Positions 1 through 5,555 of a stretch of 5,555 nucleotides of DNA are shown here, in pieces. The position numbers and the translations under genes are program-made. Every line of letters begins with the position of its first letter. The first letter of the stretch is position 1. Origin of the DNA: Bacteroidota bacterium (GTDB taxonomy: Bacteria; Bacteroidota; Ignavibacteria; UBA10030; UBA6906); NCBI GenBank assembly GCA_003541875.1, contig DPLS01000431.1, positions 1-5,555 of the forward strand. The letters run 5' to 3'. The notes under the pieces were generated by a model that worked only from the letters and a program-made list of their open reading frames with translations, searched no databases and was not told the origin of the DNA.

Positions 1-2
1 TT

Positions 3-2528
3 CAGGCTGCAAGAGCGTGGGACATTCACCATGGGAATTCCAGCGTAGTCATCGGAGTTCTTGACTCGGGTGTTGATACTTCGCATCCCGACCTTTATGG
101 TAACCTCTGGACCGATCCAGCTACGGGAAAACATGGAAGAAACTTTGTACCTATGTATTGTTATCCTCCCCCATGCCCCGTCGACACAAACGCTATCCAG
201 CCGACGATCAATACACATGGGACAGGGATTGCCGGTTTGGCTGCCGCAGTGACAAACAACGTGACCGGGATATCAGGACTGACGGGTGGTTGGTATCCCC
301 AACGCGGGGCAAGTATTATGGTTGTGCGGATTACCAATGAGGACGGGGCTCTGACGTACGATCAGGCTGTGGGGGGTGTTCGCTGGGCTGTAGATCATGG
401 AGCCAATGTCATCAATTGCAGTTGGTGGGTGGGACTTCCGAGTGATCCTGATACGTTTGCTGTATTACGTGCTACGGTCAACCACGCGATCAGTTTGGGT
501 GCTGTGGTTGTTGCCTCAGCAGGAAACATCTATCACCCTGGGGATCCTGATTCTGTCAGTATATTACCGGTTCCTGCGCGTTGGCCCGAGGTGATCGCTG
601 TAGCAAGCACTGATTCACTCGATATTAAAGCAACAACTAGTTTCTATACGGCGAACTACGATGTTGATGTTGCCGCGCCGAGTGTGGATGTACTGACAAC
701 GCAAATATCCGGTTACACGACGCGACAAGGAACTTCCTTTGCTGCCGCCTATGTCAGTGGCCTTTTGGCATTGGTGAAATCTGTCGCACCAACCTTGGCA
801 AACCCGGAGAACGCAGTATTCAAGACCGCAGAAAAGGTGGGGGGATATGAGTATGTGGACCTTGACTCGATCGGTTCGCGGTCGAGAAAACTCGGCTACG
901 GTCGCATCAATGCTTTCAAAGCATTGGCATACGCGAACGGGAACCCAACGACGCCGCAGGGCCTCTCCTGGTCAGGGGCAGTTGGTCAACATCCAACGTT
1001 TGTTTGGGATGCAAATCCCGGGCTAGATATTGCTGGGTATAACATATTCAAGGACAATCAAAGGCTAAACGATTCGCTGTTGACATCTCCGTCCTATACG
1101 GATACCACGGAGACTGTTCCCGAACATCGCGGTGGTGTCGTGCACTACTACTGCGTAAGCACGGTTGATGTGGTCGAGCTTGAATCGCAACGATCGAATC
1201 GGGTTTCATTTGAGGAAGGACGTGGAGTGGAAAAAAGGCAAATTCATGGGAGAATCAGTTCCGCACAGTGGAGCTACTTGAGTTTGGGGCAATACGCGAT
1301 TGAGGCAATCACTGTCGATCCTAACTACAATAATACCCTGTTTGTCGGTGCACATTATCAGAACCTTGGATTCCAGGGTCGTGTCTTTCGGTCGTTGGAT
1401 GGAGGCCAATCGTGGGATACGGTACTGTCGGTCATTCCGTATGCGATCGCGGTGGAAGTTCCTTTCCATCGCCCCAACGCGTTGTATGTGACGTTTGGAA
1501 ACGTACACCGCAATGAGCCGATGATCATGAAGAGCACAACTTCTGGAAATGTATGGGACACCGTTTATACAGGCTGGGATGAAACCTGGAATGCCAGAAG
1601 TCTGGCAATTGATCCAAAGTACTCGGATACTCTCTATTGTGGCGTCACCGGATTCTTCCCCGGGGGCCTTGACAAGACAACAAATGGTGGGATGACTTGG
1701 TCCGCTGCTGATAGCGGCATAACCGCCACGGATGTCGGAACAGCGATAGCCATTGATCCTGATAGCACCAACATTATGTATTGTGGGACCGGCATACCGG
1801 GGATCATTTTCAAGAGTACCAATGGTGGTCGGAGCTGGCTGTCAGTTTTTTCACTGTGGAATTCGGGAAGTGTGTTGTTGCTCCGAATTGATCCACATAA
1901 TTCCTCAGTTCTTTTCGCCCTCGGCGGGGGTGGTGCACCTCCGGTCGCACGGTCAACGAACAAGGGACTTTCATGGCAGATGCTGAGTTTTGATACCATG
2001 GGTGTTTCTGGATTGAACTGCGTCGTCTTCGACCCGGGACAGAGAGATCGATGCTTCGGTGGAGCGGACAATATCTATGTCAGTGAGGACGGTGGCATCC
2101 ATTGGCAGCCTCTGAACCCGCCCATTCCCGGCATTAGCGGTTACATCAAGACGCTCTCCATCGCACCCGACGGATCCTCACTATACGCGGCAGTAATAGG
2201 CACAGGTCAAGGCATGTATCGTCTGGACCTCCTTACGAGGATTGAGCGGTCAGAGTCGATTCCGTCAGAACTCGCGTTGTATCAGAACTACCCCAACCCA
2301 TTCAATCCATCAACAACAATTCGCTACGCGCTGCCACGCACGTCATTCGTCACTCTCAAAATCTACAACACACTCGGCCAACAAGTGGCGCAGCTTGTAG
2401 ACGAACAACAGCAAGCTGGAAATCATCATGTCATGTTTCGTGGTGAAGGGTTGGCGAGCGGAGTGTACTTCTATCGACTGCAAACAGGAGGTTTCGTTGC
2501 GAATAGGAAGATCCTCTTGCTCAGGTAG
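3..2528 (+). CDS. Secreted subtilisin-like (S8) serine protease with Fn3-like domain, Asp-box beta-propeller and T9SS sorting domain; 5' partial
   Basis: The open frame enters from the left edge and gives 841 residues before TAG, so the signal peptide, any propeptide and the true start are missing. The first in-frame ATG (153) lies after the catalytic Asp and cannot be the start. The S8 domain (window residues about 1-312) has Asp21 (codon 63-65, in VLDSGVD), His72 (216-218, in NTHGTGIAG), oxyanion Asn175 (525-527, in SAGN) and Ser245 (735-737, in GTSFAAAYVSG). A fibronectin-III-like domain follows (about 314-406). Next come about 300 residues of propeller repeats with six Asp-boxes. Residues about 756-841 form a type A T9SS C-terminal domain, which in this secretion family directs outer-membrane translocation and cell-surface attachment or release. 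The protein is therefore inferred to be an exported or cell-surface endopeptidase; its substrate is unknown. The Pro-His usual after the catalytic Ser (GTSMAxPH) is Ala-Tyr here. Protease family and sorting domain are near certain; the propeller is strongly supported; the Fn3 call is moderate. Confidence 0.95.
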   Translation, partial: QAARAWDIHHGNSSVVIGVLDSGVDTSHPDLYGNLWTDPATGKHGRNFVPMYCYPPPCPVDTNAIQPTINTHGTGIAGLAAAVTNNVTGISGLTGGWYPQRGASIMVVRITNEDGALTYDQAVGGVRWAVDHGANVINCSWWVGLPSDPDTFAVLRATVNHAISLGAVVVASAGNIYHPGDPDSVSILPVPARWPEVIAVASTDSLDIKATTSFYTANYDVDVAAPSVDVLTTQISGYTTRQGTSFAAAYVSGLLALVKSVAPTLANPENAVFKTAEKVGGYEYVDLDSIGSRSRKLGYGRINAFKALAYANGNPTTPQGLSWSGAVGQHPTFVWDANPGLDIAGYNIFKDNQRLNDSLLTSPSYTDTTETVPEHRGGVVHYYCVSTVDVVELESQRSNRVSFEEGRGVEKRQIHGRISSAQWSYLSLGQYAIEAITVDPNYNNTLFVGAHYQNLGFQGRVFRSLDGGQSWDTVLSVIPYAIAVEVPFHRPNALYVTFGNVHRNEPMIMKSTTSGNVWDTVYTGWDETWNARSLAIDPKYSDTLYCGVTGFFPGGLDKTTNGGMTWSAADSGITATDVGTAIAIDPDSTNIMYCGTGIPGIIFKSTNGGRSWLSVFSLWNSGSVLLLRIDPHNSSVLFALGGGGAPPVARSTNKGLSWQMLSFDTMGVSGLNCVVFDPGQRDRCFGGADNIYVSEDGGIHWQPLNPPIPGISGYIKTLSIAPDGSSLYAAVIGTGQGMYRLDLLTRIERSESIPSELALYQNYPNPFNPSTTIRYALPRTSFVTLKIYNTLGQQVAQLVDEQQQAGNHHVMFRGEGLASGVYFYRLQTGGFVANRKILLLR
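1308..2220 (+). repeat. Asp-box (BNR/sortilin-like) beta-propeller repeats inside the protease
   Basis: Six Asp-box motifs of the form S/T-x-x-x-G-x-x-W start at 1392 (SLDGGQSW), 1533 (STTSGNVW), 1677 (TTNGGMTW), 1815 (STNGGRSW), 1953 (STNKGLSW) and 2082 (SEDGGIHW). Successive starts are 47, 48, 46, 46 and 43 residues apart, which matches one propeller blade per repeat. A second motif alternates with them, roughly hydrophobic-x-x-DP followed by a hydrophobic-aromatic-x-G strand (for example LAIDPKYSDTLYCG and IAIDPDSTNIMYCG). I count about seven of these, the first near 1308 and the last near 2154, so a seven-bladed fold is possible. Asp-boxes are known from sialidases and the sortilin/VPS10 family, where they are structural turns and not catalytic. 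Here the module is probably a binding or spacer domain. The repeats are diverged at DNA level. Confidence 0.87.
2268..2525 (+). other. Type IX secretion system type A C-terminal sorting domain (part of the protease)
   Basis: The last 86 residues of the protease begin ELALYQNYPNPFNPST, pass through a beta strand with LKIYNTLGQQV, and end with GVYFYRLQTGGF and a basic-hydrophobic tail (NRKILLLR). These are the conserved elements of the T9SS type A sorting domain: the N-Y-P-N-P-F-N-P opening, the I-Y-N-x-x-G-Q-x-V strand and the G-x-Y-x-Y/R strand. In characterised systems (Porphyromonas, Flavobacterium) this domain is recognised by the outer-membrane translocon and often removed when the cargo is attached to the surface. 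Its presence implies that the host encodes a PorU/Sov-type machinery elsewhere; none of it is in this window. Confidence 0.95.
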
Positions 2529-2687
2529 TATGGAAATTCCACTTTTGTCGCTCTTCGTCAGTCAGCGGTGACACTGTGTTGGTAGATACCTCGTCTTAAT
2601 GACATTGGTGCCGAGTTGCGTGAACCAATAACAGTATGGAATCATTAGGTTCGCGATTTCGAAGGCAGAATCCGCATTAGTCCCTCC

Positions 2688-2716
2688 TTGCTAATGAAAT
2701 CGATTTTGGATATAGT
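2688..2716 (+). promoter_or_regulatory. Candidate sigma-70-type promoter for the hydrolase-reductase unit
   Basis: TTGCTA (2688-2693) and TATAGT (2711-2716) are separated by exactly 17 bases. They match the consensus -35 box at 4 of 6 positions and the -10 box at 5 of 6. Transcription would start near 2723, giving a leader of about 40 bases before the ATG at 2764. Some members of the Bacteroidota use a different promoter consensus (TTTG and TAnnTTTG) with their primary sigma factor, and that pattern is not obvious here, so the call depends on the host's sigma factor. Confidence 0.45.
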
Positions 2717-2753
2717 GACGTTACGATCTTCCACAGATCCTCCGATTTGCATT

Positions 2754-2756
2754 GGA
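2754..2756 (+). promoter_or_regulatory. Weak ribosome binding site that favours the ATG at 2764
   Basis: A short GGA (2754-2756) sits 7 bases before the ATG at 2764. The alternative in-frame TTG at 2752 has no purine-rich element in front of it and would overlap this GGA. The site is weak, which is common in this group, so it supports the start choice without proving it. Confidence 0.4.
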
Positions 2757-2763
2757 ATGTCTC

Positions 2764-3573
2764 ATGTTTGTGAATCTTCACGGCGATCCATTCAACTACG
2801 TCGAAGTCGGAAACCCTTCGGGAATGCCGGTGGTATTCGTGCATGGCTTTCCCTTCAGCCATGTGATGTGGACGCCGCAACTCGACGTTGTCGGGAAACA
2901 CCACCGTGCCATTGCATACGATGTACGTGGACATGGCGACAGCTACGTCGGCACCGGACAATACACGATGGAAGGTCACGTTGACGATCTGGTTGCGTTG
3001 CTCGATCACCTTCAGATCCAGAAGGCCGTCATCGTGGGACTTTCGATGGGGGGATACATTGCCCTGCGCGCTCTCGAGCGGAACCCGGAACGCTTTCGAG
3101 CTGCCGTTCTGTGCGATACCCGCAGCGAGGCCGACGGGAATGAGGGCAAACTCAAACGCTTCACAGCCATTAATGCAATCAAAAGGGATGGTTCGGCTGT
3201 ATTTGCCGATGGCTTTGTGAAAATCGTCTTCGCACCCACCACAGTGCAGGAGAATCCTCAGATCGTAGAGCAGATCCGCTCGATCATCAGCCGCACTTCC
3301 GACCTCAGCATTGCGGGCACACAACTCGCGCTCGCCACCCGCACTGATACTACCGCATCATTGGCACACATCAAGATCCCGACACTCATCCTCGTCGGGG
3401 AACTCGATGTCACCACACCTCCTTCTGACTCCCAATCGATGCACAAACTGATTGCCGGGTCAGAATTGCACATTGTCCCGCATGCAGCCCACGTGAGCAA
3501 CCTGGAGAATCCGGGCTTCTTCAATGAAAGACTCCTGGCATTTCTTTCCCGCGTCGCATCCATGAAGTCATGA
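2764..3573 (+). CDS. Alpha/beta-hydrolase fold enzyme (3-oxoadipate enol-lactonase/esterase-like)
   Basis: The predicted protein has 269 residues, the usual size for a single-domain cytoplasmic alpha/beta-hydrolase, and no signal peptide is evident. Visible family landmarks in order are the oxyanion motif FVHGFP (His27-Gly28), the YDVRGHGDS loop (residues 52-60), the nucleophile elbow VGLSMGG with Ser94 (codon 3043-3045), the acid Asp215 in LVGELD after the strand TLIL, and the catalytic His243 in HAAHVSNLENP. All three triad residues are therefore present and correctly spaced, with a helical cap between about residues 120 and 195. The overall pattern resembles the PcaD/haloperoxidase-like branch, whose members hydrolyse esters, lactones or C-C bonds; the substrate cannot be read from sequence. 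ATG 2764 is preferred to TTG 2752 because it follows a GGA element and gives the normal N-terminus. The stop overlaps the start of the following reductase (ATGA), which indicates translational coupling and probably a shared pathway. Confidence 0.92.
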   Translation: MFVNLHGDPFNYVEVGNPSGMPVVFVHGFPFSHVMWTPQLDVVGKHHRAIAYDVRGHGDSYVGTGQYTMEGHVDDLVALLDHLQIQKAVIVGLSMGGYIALRALERNPERFRAAVLCDTRSEADGNEGKLKRFTAINAIKRDGSAVFADGFVKIVFAPTTVQENPQIVEQIRSIISRTSDLSIAGTQLALATRTDTTASLAHIKIPTLILVGELDVTTPPSDSQSMHKLIAGSELHIVPHAAHVSNLENPGFFNERLLAFLSRVASMKS

Positions 3574-4550
3574 GGAACATTCTCGTCACCGGTGGGACTG
3601 GCTTCATCGGATCGAACCTCTCCGCCAGGCTTCTCGAACTAGGCTACATAGTCCGCATCCTCCGTAGACCGGACTCAGACCTCCGTGTGATCAAGGGGCT
3701 CGATGTGGAACACCGCTTCGGAGATATCAGGGACGCTGAGTCGCTTCAGAAAGCCATGGACGGCTGCGACACCGTTTTCCATACAGCAGCAATTGTCACC
3801 TTCGCGAGAAAGGTGAAGGCTCTTCAGCACGAAGTGAATGTTCTCGGTACACGCAATGTTGTCAGTGCTTCCCTCTCCTCGCACGTTGAGAGATTGGTTT
3901 TCACAAGTTCAATTGCTGCCCTCGGACATCCATCACCCGGAGAAATTGCAACGGAACTGACTGCGTACAACCGCGGGTTGCATACCGGCTACAAACTCTC
4001 AAAACATCTTGCGGAGAAAGAAGTACTTGCAGGAGTTGAGAAGGGTTTGAATGCGGTCATTGTTAATCCCTCGGTAGTCATTGGCGAACGTGACATCCGC
4101 ATGCACGGCGGGCAACTTCTGAGGGAAGCGAGGAGAGGACTCCTGCCCTTCTATCTCGCCGGTGGGATGAATATCGCATACGTCGGCGACGTTGTGCGTG
4201 GACATATCTCTGCAGCGATGAAGGGTCGGACAGGTGAACGGTATATCCTGGGTGGACACAACTTGACGCATAAGGAGATCTTCAGGCGAGTGGCTCAACT
4301 CGTTGGAGGGCGGCCACCGTTTGCAAAGCTCCCAACTCCTCTACTGCGTTTTGGAACGATTGTGATTGAAAGAGTGTGCGATGTGGTCGGAATAGAGCCG
4401 CTGATCTCCTCCGATATGGTGGCAGAAGCGGGGATGTACAACTGGTTCTCGAGCGAGAAGGCAAAGCAAGAGCTTGACTATACAGTGACCTCGTTCGACA
4501 AAACAATTCTTGCCGCGTACAGATGGTATAAAGAGAATGGGATCCTCTGA
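3570..4550 (+). CDS. Extended short-chain dehydrogenase/reductase, NAD(P)-dependent epimerase/dihydroflavonol-4-reductase-like
   Basis: The protein has 326 residues, typical of extended SDRs. It opens with a Rossmann nucleotide-binding motif, TGGTGFIG (Gly8, Gly11, Gly14). It then shows GDIRD (Asp52, which usually contacts adenine), VFHTAA (69-74), NVLGTRN (90-96), FTSS (111-114, giving the active-site Ser) and the catalytic pair Tyr141-x3-Lys145 in GYKLSK. Arginines 32 and 33 after the second strand suggest a preference for NADP(H); this is inference. The middle region with NIAYVGDVVRGH and GERYILGGHNLTHKEI (about 201-238) resembles the DFR-like group that includes hopanoid-associated HpnA, but no hopanoid genes are nearby, so I give no symbol. 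The likely reaction is reduction or epimerisation of a keto or sugar-nucleotide substrate, not identified. Its ATG overlaps the hydrolase stop by 4 bases, with only a weak GAAG ahead, so it is probably translated by coupling. The last codons lie in an inverted repeat. Confidence 0.94.
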   Translation: MRNILVTGGTGFIGSNLSARLLELGYIVRILRRPDSDLRVIKGLDVEHRFGDIRDAESLQKAMDGCDTVFHTAAIVTFARKVKALQHEVNVLGTRNVVSASLSSHVERLVFTSSIAALGHPSPGEIATELTAYNRGLHTGYKLSKHLAEKEVLAGVEKGLNAVIVNPSVVIGERDIRMHGGQLLREARRGLLPFYLAGGMNIAYVGDVVRGHISAAMKGRTGERYILGGHNLTHKEIFRRVAQLVGGRPPFAKLPTPLLRFGTIVIERVCDVVGIEPLISSDMVAEAGMYNWFSSEKAKQELDYTVTSFDKTILAAYRWYKENGIL

Positions 4551-4557
4551 GGATCCC
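4539..4557 (-). terminator. Perfect inverted repeat at the end of the reductase gene, likely terminator of convergent carB
   Basis: GGGATCCTC (4539-4547), one central T, then GAGGATCCC (4549-4557) form a perfect 9-bp inverted repeat. As RNA it would fold into a stem of about 8 pairs with a 3-base loop. Read on the minus strand, about 75 bases beyond the carB stop, it is followed by the T-rich stretch ATTCTCTTTAT, as expected for a Rho-independent terminator, although the T-run is interrupted. Read on the plus strand it is followed by TACCCGAAC, so it is a poor terminator for the reductase in that direction. It includes the reductase stop codon TGA (4548-4550). Confidence 0.55.
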
Positions 4558-4631
4558 TACCCGAACACAGGCAGCACACTTGCCAATCATGGCATCAGGA
4601 TGATCGGGCCAAGCACCTCTTCAGATCGATC
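4558..4631. other. Short convergent intergenic gap between the reductase and carB
   Basis: This 74-base gap separates two genes that point toward each other. It holds one small perfect hairpin, TGCCA-ATCA-TGGCA (4581-4594), without a T-run on either side, and part of a 10-base palindrome, AGATCGATCT (4623-4632), that touches the carB stop. Neither is strong enough to be called a terminator alone, though the first could assist the larger repeat at 4539-4557. Confidence 0.4.
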
Positions 4632-5555
4632 TTACATTTGAAATGACTTGATGTACTCCACAAGTCGGACACAGTCCTCAAGCGTCTCGATTTGCGTTCC
4701 TTCTCCTCCTTGGGCGGCCAGCTCATGGTGTTCCTGAACACTCAAGACCGTTAGCTGACTCTTCCGAATCTGCTCAATGCTCTTTGCTGCTGAAGCCGCA
4801 GCAGACAATGTGGTAATGAACGGGATCTTCCTCTCCATCGCAACACGTCCAATCTCATGTTCATCCCGCCGGGAAATCTGTCCCAGCGGAGTGTTGATGA
4901 TGAGATCAACCCACCCGTTGTTCATGATGTCGATGATGTTGAGCGTCCCTTCAGATGCCTTCAGGACGGTCTTGCAGGCAACGCCATTCCGTTGCAGAAA
5001 CTTCGCCGTTCCTTCGGTAGCGATAATGTTGAACCCAAGACGCACAAAGCCCTTCACAATATTCCCAGACCGTTCACGCTTGTCGGAGTCGTTCAAGCTT
5101 ACGAAGACCGTGCCTGTCTGCGGCAGCGGGCTTCCTGCTGCAATGGATGCCTTGGCAAACGCGACACCAAAGCTGTCCGAAATGCCCATGACTTCACCGG
5201 TAGAACGCATCTCCGGTCCAAGAAAATGCCGCGCCGTGGGGAACTTGTTGAACGGAAAAACCGATTCCTTGACGGCAACAAGCTTCGCCCATCCATACCC
5301 CCGGATGTCCAGATCCTTCAGAGTGCGTCCGACCATCAACTTTGCAGCAATCTTCGCCAGCGGTACTCCGGTCGCCTTGCTCACGAAGGGAACCGTGCGT
5401 GATGCCCTGGGATTCACTTCAAGTACGTAGACCACACCATCCCGCATTGCATACTGAACGTTCACAAGCCCGACAACCTTCAAGGCAATGGCGAGGCGCC
5501 GGGTGTATGTTATGATCGTGTGTAACTGCTGAGCAGTAATGTTGTACGGGGGAAG
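4632..5555 (-). CDS. carB: Carbamoyl-phosphate synthase large subunit, C-terminal part (5' end beyond window)
   Basis: The minus-strand frame is open from the right edge to TAA (4632-4634) and encodes 307 residues, roughly the last 30% of a protein that is usually about 1,070 residues. CarB makes carbamoyl phosphate from bicarbonate, glutamine-derived ammonia and two ATP in the cytoplasm, for pyrimidine and arginine synthesis. The first part is the end of the second ATP-grasp half: VLEVNPRASRTVPFVSKATG (residues 44-63), NKFP and LGPEMRSTGEVMG (112-124) are near-identical to the Escherichia coli enzyme. Residues about 145-265 form the MGS-like allosteric domain, with ATEGTA (179-184), KASEG (199-203) and IINTPLG (219-225) at positions that in E. 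coli bind UMP, IMP and ornithine. After SVQE (272-275) the chain runs about 30 residues beyond the E. coli-type end, in a Gly- and acid-rich tail. The first in-frame TTG (5481-5483) is internal and is not the start. No carA is visible. Confidence 0.97.
   Translation of the reverse strand, partial: LPPYNITAQQLHTIITYTRRLAIALKVVGLVNVQYAMRDGVVYVLEVNPRASRTVPFVSKATGVPLAKIAAKLMVGRTLKDLDIRGYGWAKLVAVKESVFPFNKFPTARHFLGPEMRSTGEVMGISDSFGVAFAKASIAAGSPLPQTGTVFVSLNDSDKRERSGNIVKGFVRLGFNIIATEGTAKFLQRNGVACKTVLKASEGTLNIIDIMNNGWVDLIINTPLGQISRRDEHEIGRVAMERKIPFITTLSAAASAAKSIEQIRKSQLTVLSVQEHHELAAQGGEGTQIETLEDCVRLVEYIKSFQM

Larger units (their letters stand above)
2529..2763. other. Intergenic region between the protease and the hydrolase-reductase pair
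   Basis: This gap of about 235 bases carries no convincing coding sequence on either strand. The protease ends without a clear intrinsic terminator: the only short stem just after it (GTCA-GCGG-TGAC, 2561-2572) has four pairs and no T-run. A loose inverted repeat ATTGGT...ACCAAT (2604-2609 and 2624-2629, 14-base loop) has no obvious role. The right-hand part contains the candidate promoter at 2688-2716. The gap size and promoter suggest that the hydrolase is transcribed separately from the protease. Confidence 0.6.

Noticed and set aside
1634..2071. 145-codon minus-strand open frame inside the protease
   Set aside because: It overlaps the regular Asp-box repeats of the real gene and has no recognisable content.
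2561..2572. GTCA-GCGG-TGAC stem as a terminator after the protease
   Set aside because: It has only four pairs and no following T-run; it is too weak to call.
2604..2629. ATTGGT/ACCAAT inverted repeat as an operator
   Set aside because: Six-base arms with a 14-base gap are expected by chance, and it lies about 60 bases upstream of the candidate -35 box with no second copy.
2752..2754. TTG at 2752 as the hydrolase start
   Set aside because: It has no ribosome binding site in front, while ATG 2764 has a GGA at 7 bases and gives a normal N-terminus.
2677..3324. 215-codon open frame on the minus strand opposite the hydrolase
   Set aside because: The plus-strand hydrolase carries a full catalytic triad over the same bases, and the antisense product shows no family motif.
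4623..4632. AGATCGATCT palindrome at the carB stop
   Set aside because: A single 10-base palindrome without flanking structure; it may simply be chance and cannot form a useful hairpin.
4777..5430. Long open frames on the plus strand opposite carB (4777-5430 and 4857-5402)
   Set aside because: They lie wholly antisense to a near-perfectly conserved carB, and their translations show no recognisable domain; they are by-products of carB codon use.
1..5555. CRISPR array, insertion sequence, tRNA/rRNA, prophage or defence system
   Set aside because: No spaced direct repeats, transposase motifs, terminal inverted repeats or RNA-gene structures were seen; nearly all of the window is explained by four ordinary genes.

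Overview
The window looks like ordinary chromosome from a free-living bacterium of the Bacteroidota/Chlorobiota/Ignavibacteriota (FCB) assemblage. The main evidence is the C-terminus of the first gene, a type A sorting domain of the type IX secretion system (T9SS). Its opening, with the NYPNPFNP core, is the form especially common in Ignavibacteria and related lineages. Base composition is near 50% G+C by eye, so a low-GC Ignavibacterium is unlikely and an uncultured, more GC-balanced relative is a reasonable guess. That placement is inference.

Layout. (1) Positions 3-2528, plus strand: the 3' part of a large secreted subtilisin-family (S8) protease. Its start lies outside the window, but all catalytic residues are inside. 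It continues through a fibronectin-III-like domain and a repeated Asp-box beta-propeller to the T9SS sorting domain. (2) Positions 2529-2763: an intergenic stretch with a plausible sigma-70-type promoter (TTGCTA, 17 bp, TATAGT). (3) Positions 2764-3573 and 3570-4550, plus strand: an alpha/beta-hydrolase and an extended short-chain dehydrogenase/reductase that overlap by 4 bases (ATGA), so they form a tightly coupled two-gene unit. (4) Positions 4539-4557: a perfect 9-bp inverted repeat across the reductase stop codon. It probably serves as the transcription terminator of the opposing gene. (5) Positions 4632-5555, minus strand: the C-terminal part of carB, the large subunit of carbamoyl-phosphate synthase, running off the right edge.

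The three transcription units look functionally independent: an exported enzyme, a small-molecule pair of unknown substrate, and a housekeeping pyrimidine/arginine enzyme. I see no mobile element, CRISPR array, RNA gene or defence system, and nothing that amounts to a new biological system. The points most worth a second look are the architecture of the protease, the altered residues after its catalytic serine, the compositional switch near its C-terminal end, the hydrolase-reductase pair, the terminator embedded in coding sequence, and the extra C-terminal tail of CarB.
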